This document shows positions 1 through 6,357 of a stretch of 11,413 bases of DNA, piece after piece (position 1 is the stretch's first letter; the number at the start of each line of letters is the position of its first letter). A program made the position numbers and the translations under genes. Source of the stretch: Cyanobacteria bacterium HKST-UBA02 (GTDB taxonomy: Bacteria > Cyanobacteriota > Vampirovibrionia > Obscuribacterales > Obscuribacteraceae). The notes below the pieces were generated by a model that was given only the letters and a program-made list of their open reading frames with translations, was not told the origin of the DNA and did not search any database. Where the stretch lies: positions 1-11,413 of the forward strand of contig JAGQHH010000249.1 in assembly GCA_020431945.1 (NCBI GenBank). Reading direction: 5' to 3'.

Positions 1-514
1 CTTTCACGATCATCTCGAAAAATTGAAAGACCGGGCCGGGCAGCCATTGATCCCAGAAGAGAAAGGGCTCGGCGATTCGCGTGGCGGCTAGCAGGACGAT
101 GGCGAGACCGACACAGTTGAGCAGGGTCCCGGCATAGAGAGCCTTGAACCCGCGAAGGAAAGCTGCCGGCTTCTCGCCATAACGGATTTCAGTAAGCTCG
201 GCATCGGTGATCACGCCGGAGCGCCGCCAGCATGGTGCCAGAACAAAACCCATGAGAAGAAATGCCACCGCATAGATCCACATGCGCCAGAGTGAGAAAA
301 TTCCTGCTGTGGCGATCAGGCCGGTCACCAGCAAGGGGGTGTCGGCGGCGAATTGAGTGGCAGCCATGCTGAGCCCGGCCTGCCAGCCTTTGAGGCTGCG
401 CCCGGCGAGAAAATACTCTTCGAGATCCTGACCGGCCTGGTCTTTCGCGCGAAAACCCGCGCTTATCGCGTGAGCCAGGAAAGCAACAAGGATTATGACA
501 TCTATCATTTCCAT
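1..514 (-). CDS. Sodium:solute symporter (SSS family), N-terminal part, truncated by the window edge
   Basis: The minus strand stays open from an ATG at 514 to the left edge, giving 171 codons that begin MEMIDVIILVAF. Residues 34-43 read EYFLAGRSLK, followed by SMAATQFAADTPLLVTG. This is the conserved loop and broken helix near the N terminus of sodium:solute symporters, where Na+ and substrate sites lie. Hydrophobic stretches at about 3-20, 50-68, 70-93 and 120-145 fit the first membrane helices of this 13-14 helix family. A stop codon (TAA) lies two codons before the ATG, so the start is 514 or the next Met at 508; no good ribosome site is visible for either. The protein should import a small solute with Na+, but the substrate (proline, sugar or other) cannot be told from this part. 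It is divergent from the DUF2207 gene at 551. Confidence 0.88.
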   Translation of the reverse strand, partial: MEMIDVIILVAFLAHAISAGFRAKDQAGQDLEEYFLAGRSLKGWQAGLSMAATQFAADTPLLVTGLIATAGIFSLWRMWIYAVAFLLMGFVLAPCWRRSGVITDAELTEIRYGEKPAAFLRGFKALYAGTLLNCVGLAIVLLAATRIAEPFLFWDQWLPGPVFQFFEMIVK

Positions 515-550
515 GGCTTACTGAATATAACCTATAATTCGGTTGTGAAA
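515..550 (+). promoter_or_regulatory. Divergent intergenic region with a TATAAT box
   Basis: Only 36 bases separate the divergent starts at 514 and 551. A perfect TATAAT lies on the plus strand at 533-538, with no convincing -35 box 17 bases upstream. If it is used, transcription would start at about 545, leaving a leader of a few bases before the ATG at 551. On the minus strand the same AT-rich stretch also offers TATATT-like boxes for the symporter, so the two promoters would overlap. The call rests on sequence match only. Confidence 0.35.
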
Positions 551-2407
551 ATGCAATTACCAATCATCCGCTCATTTATCTTTGTGGTTCTCACCCTGGT
601 CCTGACCGCGGTTTTCCTGCCGGAAGCAGCACACTGCCAGGTGATCCACAACTTCGACAGTGTCATAAAGATCAATCGAGACCGCAGCCTCGACATCACC
701 GAGACTATCGATTATGACTTTCAGGGCGGTGAAAGTCATGGCATCCTGCGTGCTATTCCGGTGGTCTATAACCGCAACTCGGAGCGCTACGATGTTGCTG
801 TCCGTGTCCTCTCCGTCCTGGATGAGAGCGGAGCGCACATGCCCTGGCGAGCGACATTCCAGGGCAACAACCTGATCTTGCGAATCGGCTCGCCGAAGTT
901 GCGCCTCTCGGGCAAGCATTTTTTCCAGCTGCGTTATCGTGTTCGAAGAGCCGTCAAGTTTTTCGAGGGTGTGCCTGAGATCGCCTGGGACGTCACCGGG
1001 GCCGACTGGCCGGTGACCATCGAGAGAGCGCGCGCCTCGGTAGTCCTGCCCAAGGGAGTGCAGGAGAGCAGCATCAGACGAAGCGCCGAGCTGGGCCGTC
1101 CCCAGGCTGTGTCAAGCCAACCCGAAATCGAAACTGAATCCGAATCCGCTTCTGGGCCGCAGGAAGACTCTCATGGTCGGCTGATCAGATTTCTGGCGGA
1201 AGGCATTCAGCCTGGCGAGAACTTCACGGTGTTCATCGGTCTTCCCCAGAAGTCCATGCCCGTTCCCGGTCCCCTGGACGACTTCCTTTTCTTCTTCGGG
1301 AAATGGTGGCCCTCGGTCACATTCCCCCTGGTTATGGGGCTGATGCTCGCTGCCGTCTACTGGCATTTCGGGCGGGATCCCGTTGCCATCACCGGAGTCG
1401 AGGATCGTTTTTCCGAGACATTCTCGCCGCGGTTTGATATGGCTCCGGCTCAGGTCGGCACTCTCATAGATGAGAAGTGCGATCTGGAGGACATTATCGC
1501 CACAGTGGTGGGTCTTGCCGCTGAAGGTCATCTCAAGATCAGGCTGGTCGTCGAGCCAGGCACCGCCGGCGGCTTCGAGAGGTCCGCATACGAGCTTGTG
1601 AAAACCGAGCCGGGAGAAGGCGCCCGACCTCTCACAGCATTCGAGAAGCTCTTCCTGGACGGTATTTTCGCTGATGCGAAAGAAGTCGATGGCTTTTATC
1701 AAGTAACCGACAAGGATCTCCAGTACAAGTTTTTCCGCCTGATACCTGCTTTGCGTCGGGAAATCAACGAGAGCATGGTCCACGGCGGCTATTTCCGGGA
1801 CAATCCGGATATGGTCAGGATGGTTTATCAGAGCCTGGCCTTTTTTCTCCTCTTCCTGGGCGTTCTCACCCTAACCGTCGGCGAGCCGGTCACTTATCTG
1901 ACCACCGGCTCCTCTATGCTCAGCCCCTGGGGAATCGGATTCTGCCTGGCGGCAGGGGTCTCCTTCCTGTTCGCTCCGGCGATGCCGGCCAGAACGAAGA
2001 AAGGATGCGACGCCCTGAAAGAGATCCTGGCATTTCTTGCCGCTGCCGGTACGGCTGATAAAAACTATACGGTTCAGAACGCCCTTCGCAAAGACAACGG
2101 ACTTTTCAGCAGGGTTCTTCCCTATGCCATGGTTCTCGGTATTGCCGATACGTTCGCCCTGGGCTGCGTGGAGAGCGTTACAGAGCAGCCGGACTGGTTC
2201 GAGCCCGCCACCAGCCGGGACCTCTTCGAGCCTCGCAATTATGTCTGCGACCTGGGGATCTGTCTGCGAGCCCTGGAAGCGGTCATGACCGCGGCTCCTG
2301 CCGAGGACGATCTGGCTTCTCATAAAAACCGGGTATTCACCGGTAGCAGCGGCTTTGGCGGAGGCGGGTTCCGGGAGCGGGGGACCGACGAAGAGGCCGG
2401 TAGCTGA
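551..2407 (+). CDS. DUF2207-family membrane protein
   Basis: This is a 618-residue protein of unknown function in the DUF2207 family. Residues 1-29 form a signal peptide or membrane anchor (hydrophobic 8-24, AAHC near the end). Residues 31-235 match the extracytoplasmic DUF2207 domain (VIHNFDSVIKINRDRSLDIT, then GGESHGILRAIP). A membrane helix at about 254-273 ends in the family's typical FGRDP (274-277). A cytoplasmic part follows, then two more helices at about 424-444 and 461-478. The C-terminal part has RTKKGCDALKEILAF (481-495) and LPYAMVLGIADTFA (523-536), both typical, and a short Gly-rich end. The reading frame extends upstream to a TTG at 353, but that part overlaps the symporter and lacks a leader. 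I chose the ATG at 551 because it starts directly with the signal peptide; the ribosome site is weak. The family is thought to act at the cell envelope, but no reaction is known. Confidence 0.9.
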   Translation: MQLPIIRSFIFVVLTLVLTAVFLPEAAHCQVIHNFDSVIKINRDRSLDITETIDYDFQGGESHGILRAIPVVYNRNSERYDVAVRVLSVLDESGAHMPWRATFQGNNLILRIGSPKLRLSGKHFFQLRYRVRRAVKFFEGVPEIAWDVTGADWPVTIERARASVVLPKGVQESSIRRSAELGRPQAVSSQPEIETESESASGPQEDSHGRLIRFLAEGIQPGENFTVFIGLPQKSMPVPGPLDDFLFFFGKWWPSVTFPLVMGLMLAAVYWHFGRDPVAITGVEDRFSETFSPRFDMAPAQVGTLIDEKCDLEDIIATVVGLAAEGHLKIRLVVEPGTAGGFERSAYELVKTEPGEGARPLTAFEKLFLDGIFADAKEVDGFYQVTDKDLQYKFFRLIPALRREINESMVHGGYFRDNPDMVRMVYQSLAFFLLFLGVLTLTVGEPVTYLTTGSSMLSPWGIGFCLAAGVSFLFAPAMPARTKKGCDALKEILAFLAAAGTADKNYTVQNALRKDNGLFSRVLPYAMVLGIADTFALGCVESVTEQPDWFEPATSRDLFEPRNYVCDLGICLRALEAVMTAAPAEDDLASHKNRVFTGSSGFGGGGFRERGTDEEAGS

Positions 2408-2545
2408 CACTTTCCAATAAATCTGCAACAAATCGGCCTTGATTGTCGTCAAGGGTGTCAGGTGACTGCCGATTCGTGGAAAATGGCAGTAAGAGTATTA
2501 ATAGATCACTCCCGATTCCAGGGCTTGGGAAGGAGCAGACTAGAG
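2408..2545 (+). promoter_or_regulatory. Intergenic region with inverted repeat and possible promoter
   Basis: This stretch holds a perfect 6-bp inverted repeat at 2437-2454 (CCTTGA, 6-base loop, TCAAGG). It has no T-run, so it is not a typical terminator. A TATTAA at 2496-2501 could be a -10 box for the TPR gene, with a poor -35 near 2473. AAGGAG at 2530-2535 sits 10 bases before the ATG at 2546 and supports that start. The promoter is tentative. Confidence 0.3.
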
Positions 2546-3583
2546 ATGAATAGGTCCGAGAAAGATATTCCGAGGCAGCGTCGCTTCGGGCTCAAGCGTG
2601 GCATACCAGGACTTCTGGCTGTGCCCGTGGCAATGTCCCTCATGGGGGCTCTTGCACCGCTTGCAATGGCGGCTATGGAGTCAGACGATGTCGGCATGTA
2701 CGGCTCGATTACCGTATCGAGACGGGCCCACGTAGCCGCCACTGCCATGAAACAGGGCGACTACGGTCAGGCTCAGGGCGAATACCGCACCCTCATCGGG
2801 TTGAGCCCAAAGACCGAGGATTTCTATTTCGGCTTATATGAATCGAGCGTCAAGCTCAACCAGTGGGACCAGGTAGCCCTGGCCCTGGAGGAGCTTTTCA
2901 AGATCGATCCTACCTATAAAAGCAAGCTCGACCTCGAATACGGGATCTGTCTCTATCACCAGAACCGTTATGACGAAGCCGAGCCCCTGCTCAAAAAGGC
3001 TCTGGCCAGCATCAACGAGCCGTCTCTTGTGGAAGACAAGCTCAAGACCCTGATGACCAAGAGCATCATCAAGCACGAGAAAGTGATTGGCAAAGTCCTC
3101 GAGTATCACGAGCCCGAGAAGTTCGTGATGCCCGAGCGTAATGTGGTCGACCCCGAGTCGGTTCACGCTCACCGCTCGAAATACGGTCTCACCCTGGAGA
3201 ACGCCTTCACCCAGTCCGAGAGTATCATCGTTGCCGAGTTCAAGAATTACGAGAAGGACGGGATGGTCTCTTTCTTCGATCCGCCCTGCGCCAATTTCGT
3301 CAGAACGGACTTTCTCAAAGGTCACGTTCCTCTGAACCGCTCCATTCCGATTCGCTTCGAGTTTCATGAGAAAATCGGCGAGAAGAAGCCGGAAGGCTGG
3401 AAATTCGATAAAGACAAGATGCCCAAGCCGGGAAGCAAGTGGATTCTCTTCATCAATAGCGCCGTCCCCATCGACGGGATGATCGAGACCTATCACGGCT
3501 CTTACGGTCGCATGGAATTCAACGAAGACAATTACGACAAGATCATGCAGATCATCGAGCAGCACAAGGGTCAGACTCGTTAG
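2546..3583 (+). CDS. Exported TPR protein with unassigned C-terminal domain (paralog A1)
   Basis: This 345-residue protein has a basic N terminus, a hydrophobic segment at about 20-41 and a likely Sec cleavage after LAMA (about 42). Residues 58-155 form about three TPR-like helix pairs, including GDYGQAQGEYRTLIGLSPKT and YHQNRYDEAEPLLKKAL. After a linker (165-215), a conserved domain of about 125 residues follows: FTQSESIIVAEFKNYEKDG (221-239), FFDPP (243-247), PIRFEFHE (268-275), WKFDKDKMPKPGSKWILF (285-302) and GSYGRM (318-323). I do not recognise this domain. The frame is open from a GTG at 2462, but AAGGAG before 2546 and the signal peptide favour the ATG. Residues 86-117 match paralog A2 at 31 of 32 positions, so the two are recent duplicates. 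It probably acts outside the cytoplasm as a binding or scaffold protein; no enzyme motif is visible. Confidence 0.88.
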   Translation: MNRSEKDIPRQRRFGLKRGIPGLLAVPVAMSLMGALAPLAMAAMESDDVGMYGSITVSRRAHVAATAMKQGDYGQAQGEYRTLIGLSPKTEDFYFGLYESSVKLNQWDQVALALEELFKIDPTYKSKLDLEYGICLYHQNRYDEAEPLLKKALASINEPSLVEDKLKTLMTKSIIKHEKVIGKVLEYHEPEKFVMPERNVVDPESVHAHRSKYGLTLENAFTQSESIIVAEFKNYEKDGMVSFFDPPCANFVRTDFLKGHVPLNRSIPIRFEFHEKIGEKKPEGWKFDKDKMPKPGSKWILFINSAVPIDGMIETYHGSYGRMEFNEDNYDKIMQIIEQHKGQTR

Positions 3584-3586
3584 AGT

Positions 3587-3602
3587 GACTGCCTGACTGC
3601 CT
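3587..3602 (+). repeat. Short tandem repeat between the first two TPR genes
   Basis: Two direct copies of the 8-base unit GACTGCCT lie end to end, just after the stop codon of paralog A1. No function is evident. It may be replication slippage or a small regulatory spacer. Confidence 0.5.
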
Positions 3603-3631
3603 GGAATTGATTCTGAGATCGGAGGTTTGCG

Positions 3632-4204
3632 ATGAAGTTAGTTAGATTGATATCACTGGCGATGATAGTGGCTCTTTTGATACCGCCCCTGGCAATGCTG
3701 TCGGCATCAGCAGCAGCGCCTCTCGATGAGGCTTCTATCAAGCGCCGAAAGATCGAGGTTCACAGATACCTCTGCAATATCTACCTTGCGCAAAAGCGAA
3801 AGGCCGAAGCAACAAACGAGTTCAAAGCACTGCTGGCGCTGAAGCCGAAAGATGCCGACCTGGAGCTCGAGTACGGTACTTTCCTGGCTCACTATGGCGA
3901 CTTCGGCGGGGCGATCCCGCATCTCAAGATCGCGGTCGATCAGGATCCCGGCAACGCTACCGCTAATGGGGCTCTCGGTACTACTTATTTACGCGTCAAG
4001 AAATTCAACGAGGCGATCGAGTACCTGCGCAGAGCAGCCGGCAAAGAGCCGGAGAGGTACAAGAAGACCTACGAAGACGCTTACAAGTACGTGGCTGACC
4101 AGAAGCAACGGGCGGCTATGATCAAGAGACAGCAGGCTGCCAAAAAACAATACGAGGCACAGCAGCAGAAGCAAAAACAACAGGAAGACGACGACGACTG
4201 GTAA
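3632..4204 (+). CDS. Small exported TPR protein with acidic tail (type B)
   Basis: This is a 190-residue protein. GGAGG at 3621-3625 lies 6 bases before the ATG and fixes the start. Residues 1-28 are a clear signal peptide (basic MKLVR, hydrophobic core, SASAAA end). Residues 40-155 hold three TPR units: VHRYLCNIYLAQKRKAEATN, ELEYGTFLAHYGDFGGAIPH and ANGALGTTYLRVKKFNEAIE. A motif EYLRRAAGKEPERYKKTYED (130-149) follows. The end (155-190) is rich in Lys and Gln and closes with EDDDDW, probably a flexible or coiled tail. The gene lies 48 bases after paralog A1, so the two are probably co-transcribed, and a terminator follows it. TPR proteins mediate protein-protein contacts; the partner is unknown. 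The whole TPR region recurs as the C-terminal half of the gene at 6358-7485. Confidence 0.88.
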   Translation: MKLVRLISLAMIVALLIPPLAMLSASAAAPLDEASIKRRKIEVHRYLCNIYLAQKRKAEATNEFKALLALKPKDADLELEYGTFLAHYGDFGGAIPHLKIAVDQDPGNATANGALGTTYLRVKKFNEAIEYLRRAAGKEPERYKKTYEDAYKYVADQKQRAAMIKRQQAAKKQYEAQQQKQKQQEDDDDW

Positions 4205-4223
4205 GTCGCTCTCCGTCAGCAAT

Positions 4224-4260
4224 AAGGACGCCGGTTGCAGAAATGTGATCGGCGTTTTTG
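4224..4260 (+). terminator. Rho-independent terminator
   Basis: A perfect 6-bp stem (ACGCCG at 4228-4233, CGGCGT at 4250-4255) has a 16-base loop that can pair partly at its base. It runs directly into TTTT and a T-rich stretch (TTTTTGTTTATTTTC from 4255). The stem can be extended by A-U and G-U pairs with the preceding AAGG. It lies 20 bases after the stop of the type B TPR gene and should end the 2546-4204 unit. Confidence 0.7.
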
Positions 4261-4334
4261 TTTATTTTCATTGCGCTGGCTGGGATCGGCTGAGAGTCAG
4301 GGTTTGATAGCGGGTACAGGAAACGAGGTTGTTC

Positions 4335-4361
4335 ATGTCCGTAAACGGGGGCGCGGAGTGA
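4335..4361 (+). CDS. Possible 8-codon upstream ORF abutting the A2 start
   Basis: ACGAGG at 4323-4328, then 6 bases, then an ATG opens a frame of eight codons (MSVNGGAE). Its TGA (4359-4361) touches the ATG of paralog A2 at 4362. The only Shine-Dalgarno-like GGAG of A2 (4355-4358) lies inside this small frame, 3 bases from the A2 start, which is too close for normal initiation. Ribosomes ending the small ORF could restart at A2. This is read from the sequence only; it could also be chance. Confidence 0.3.
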   Translation: MSVNGGAE

Positions 4362-5363
4362 ATGCGAAACACTTGCATTTTTAGAAAACTGAATACAGGA
4401 ATCCCGGTTGCAGTGCTGATCTTGGGTCTCATGCCCGGCGCTCTGGCAATGGAGTCGGATGATGTTGGAATCTACGGATCGATCTCGATCTCGCGAAAGG
4501 CTGACGAAGCCGCCAGGGCCATGGTTCGAAACGACTATGGTCTGGCGCAACAGGACTACCGAGCGCTCATCGGTTTGAGTCCGAAAACCGAAGACTTCTA
4601 CTTCGGCTTATATGAATCGAGCCTCAAGCTCAATCAATGGGACCAGGTGGCCCTGGCTCTCGAGGAGCTCTGCCGGCTCAATCCGAGCTACAAAGACAAA
4701 CTCGCTCTGGAGTACGGCGAATGTCTCTATCATCAGAATCGCTATGAAGAGGCCGAGCCGCTTTTAAAGCTGGCTCTGAGCAAGATCGCGGAGCCATCTC
4801 TGGTGGAGGATATGCTCAAGACTCTTCGTACGAAGAGCATCATCAATCACCGGAGAGTCGCTCTGCCTTATAAGCCGGCATCAGTGAAAGTGATTCCAAA
4901 GGTAGTGCTGCCTGACAAAATAAGCGAGGATGATGTCAATCCTGATACCACCAGCACCAGTCTCAACTTCGAATGGGCTTTCAATAAGTCTGAAGGAATA
5001 ATTCTGGCTGAATATAAAGGCTACGAGGCGGATGGAATGATCTCCTATTACGATCCTCCCAAGGCTATCTATACACGTACCGAGTATCTCAAGGCACATA
5101 TTCCTTCCAATCGGATCGTTCCGATCCGGTATGAGTTTCACGATCAGACCGAAGGCAGCAAGAAGCCTAAGGGCTGGAAATTCGATCCGGACAAGATGAT
5201 GCCCAAGCCGGGAAGCAAGTGGATCCTCTTCATCAAGAGCGCCGTGCCCATCGACGGCATGCTCGAGACTTATCATGGATGCTACGGGCGCATGGAGTAT
5301 AACGAGGAGAACTACGACAAGATCATGCAGATCATCCAGCAGCACCGCGGACAGGCTCGCTGA
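4362..5363 (+). CDS. Exported TPR protein with unassigned C-terminal domain (paralog A2)
   Basis: This is a 333-residue close paralog of the gene at 2546. A signal peptide (hydrophobic 13-28, likely cut after GALA at 29) is followed by MESDDVGIYGSISISRKADE, which matches A1 right after its signal peptide. TPR-like helices span about 44-143 (GLSPKTEDFYFGLYESS, YHQNRYEEAEPLLKLAL). The C-terminal domain (about 205-333) keeps SEGIILAEYKGYEADGM, YYDPP, PIRYEFHD, WKFDPDKMMPKPGSKWILF (272-290) and GCYGRM. A stop codon directly precedes the ATG, so the start cannot lie further upstream. A 27-base run (5198-5224) is identical to 3418-3444 in A1. The linker (165-200) is the least conserved part. The following gene starts 5 bases after this stop, so the two are surely co-transcribed. 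Its function is unknown and presumably outside the cytoplasm. Confidence 0.87.
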   Translation: MRNTCIFRKLNTGIPVAVLILGLMPGALAMESDDVGIYGSISISRKADEAARAMVRNDYGLAQQDYRALIGLSPKTEDFYFGLYESSLKLNQWDQVALALEELCRLNPSYKDKLALEYGECLYHQNRYEEAEPLLKLALSKIAEPSLVEDMLKTLRTKSIINHRRVALPYKPASVKVIPKVVLPDKISEDDVNPDTTSTSLNFEWAFNKSEGIILAEYKGYEADGMISYYDPPKAIYTRTEYLKAHIPSNRIVPIRYEFHDQTEGSKKPKGWKFDPDKMMPKPGSKWILFIKSAVPIDGMLETYHGCYGRMEYNEENYDKIMQIIQQHRGQAR

Positions 5364-5368
5364 GGAGC

Positions 5369-6304
5369 ATGATCGCGAGCCGTTCCCAGCGAAGCGGGAG
5401 CACGCTTCTTGCTCTGCTGCTCCTGCTCTGCTCTATGCTTCCGGTTCAGGCCGGTGGCGGCGAACCTGACCACTCTGCCATTTACGGACTGTTGTCTACG
5501 ACCAGGCTGAGTGATTTTGCTTCGGTTGCAATGGGTGAGGGCGCATTTCGCCGGGCCGAGATCGCCTATCAAATTCTGGTTTCGAAAGATCCTCAAAACG
5601 AGGACTATCTTTCAGGTCTCTTCAATGCCAGCTCCCGGGCTGGTGACTGGGAGAGCGCTAAGAGAGCGCTTGATGAGCTCGTGAAGCTGCATCCTCACTA
5701 TAAGAAGAGTCTCGATCATGAATACGGAGTCTGTCTTTTTGAGCTTGGAAAACAGGACGAGGCTGAGCGATTTCTCAAGAGGGCTCTCAGGAAGAGCAAC
5801 AAGCCTTCGGTTCTTGTTGACAGGATCAGCCTGCCGTCTGGCGGCTCTGAACTGGAATCGACTGGAGCCGAATGCGATCCGAGGCTGTCGACAGCTTTCA
5901 ATCACTGCGAAGTGGTATTGATCGCTGAATACAGAACATTCGAAGGCGATCCTGGCAAAGTCTCGTACAGGAGCCCGCCTGCTGCTATCTTCAAGCCTCT
6001 GGAGTTTCTTCATGGGCACCTCAGTACCTCCGCATCTGTCCCTGTCAGATTTGATTTTCACCAGTACGATTCATCGGAAGAGCCGCATCACTGGCGCTTC
6101 GAGCCGGACAAGATGATGCCGGAATCCGGAAGCAAGTGGATTCTTTTTGTAACTTCGGCGCTTCCCACTGATGGGGCGCTGACGACATATTGTGGAAGCC
6201 TCGGGCGAGTGCCGCTCAATGAGGAGAGCTACGTCAAGATCGTGGAGATGCAATCGCTGTTCAGAGAAGGCAAGCTTCCCGACCATCAATGCAGGGGCGG
6301 CTAG
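5369..6304 (+). CDS. Exported TPR protein with unassigned C-terminal domain, divergent copy (paralog A3)
   Basis: This 311-residue protein has the same layout as A1 and A2 but is more diverged. The signal peptide is residues 1-28 (LLALLLLLCSMLPVQA). The Cys at 21 has no lipobox, so signal peptidase I is more likely. TPR-like helices span about 45-142 (FRRAEIAYQILVSKDPQNED, FELGKQDEAERFLKRAL). The C-terminal domain (about 173-295) keeps EVVLIAEYRTFEGD, PVRFDFHQ, WRFEPDKMMPESGSKWILF (242-260) and CGSLGR (275-280). The interdomain linker is shorter than in A1 and A2, and A1's HGSYGRM has become CGSLGRV. GAGGAG overlaps the stop of A2 and sits 1 base from the ATG, so coupled translation is likely. 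The start is backed by residue-for-residue alignment with the signal peptide of the next gene. Confidence 0.85.
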   Translation: MIASRSQRSGSTLLALLLLLCSMLPVQAGGGEPDHSAIYGLLSTTRLSDFASVAMGEGAFRRAEIAYQILVSKDPQNEDYLSGLFNASSRAGDWESAKRALDELVKLHPHYKKSLDHEYGVCLFELGKQDEAERFLKRALRKSNKPSVLVDRISLPSGGSELESTGAECDPRLSTAFNHCEVVLIAEYRTFEGDPGKVSYRSPPAAIFKPLEFLHGHLSTSASVPVRFDFHQYDSSEEPHHWRFEPDKMMPESGSKWILFVTSALPTDGALTTYCGSLGRVPLNEESYVKIVEMQSLFREGKLPDHQCRGG

Positions 6305-6357
6305 CTAGAAGAGAAGATGATCGAGAATCAGAAAAGAGGGCAGGCTTATTGGAAAAC

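Noticed and set aside
353..550. N-terminal extension of the DUF2207 protein from a TTG
   Set aside because: It overlaps the symporter gene and would bury the signal peptide 66 residues inside the protein.
189..563. Minus-strand frame of 124 codons
   Set aside because: It is Arg/Ser/His-rich with no domain; the real minus-strand gene here is the symporter in another frame, with clear SSS motifs.
1112..1783. Long minus-strand frame inside the DUF2207 gene
   Set aside because: It is a mirror of the well-supported plus-strand gene and has no recognisable domain or upstream ribosome site.
2437..2454. Inverted repeat after the DUF2207 gene as a terminator
   Set aside because: The 6-bp stem has no following T-run on the plus strand.
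2834..3565. 243-codon minus-strand frame opposite paralog A1
   Set aside because: It is a shadow of the plus-strand gene; a similar mirror frame occurs opposite A2 because the two genes share sequence, so its recurrence is no independent support.
5369..5455. Lipoprotein signal in A3 (and likewise in the mosaic gene at 6358)
   Set aside because: The Cys at residue 21 follows LLLLL, without the small residue before Cys that a lipobox needs, and a normal cleavage site ending VQA or AEA follows.
2546..6304. NTR/TIMP-like fold for the unassigned C-terminal domain
   Set aside because: The beta-rich pattern made me consider it, but I see no characteristic cysteine pattern or motif that would support naming it.
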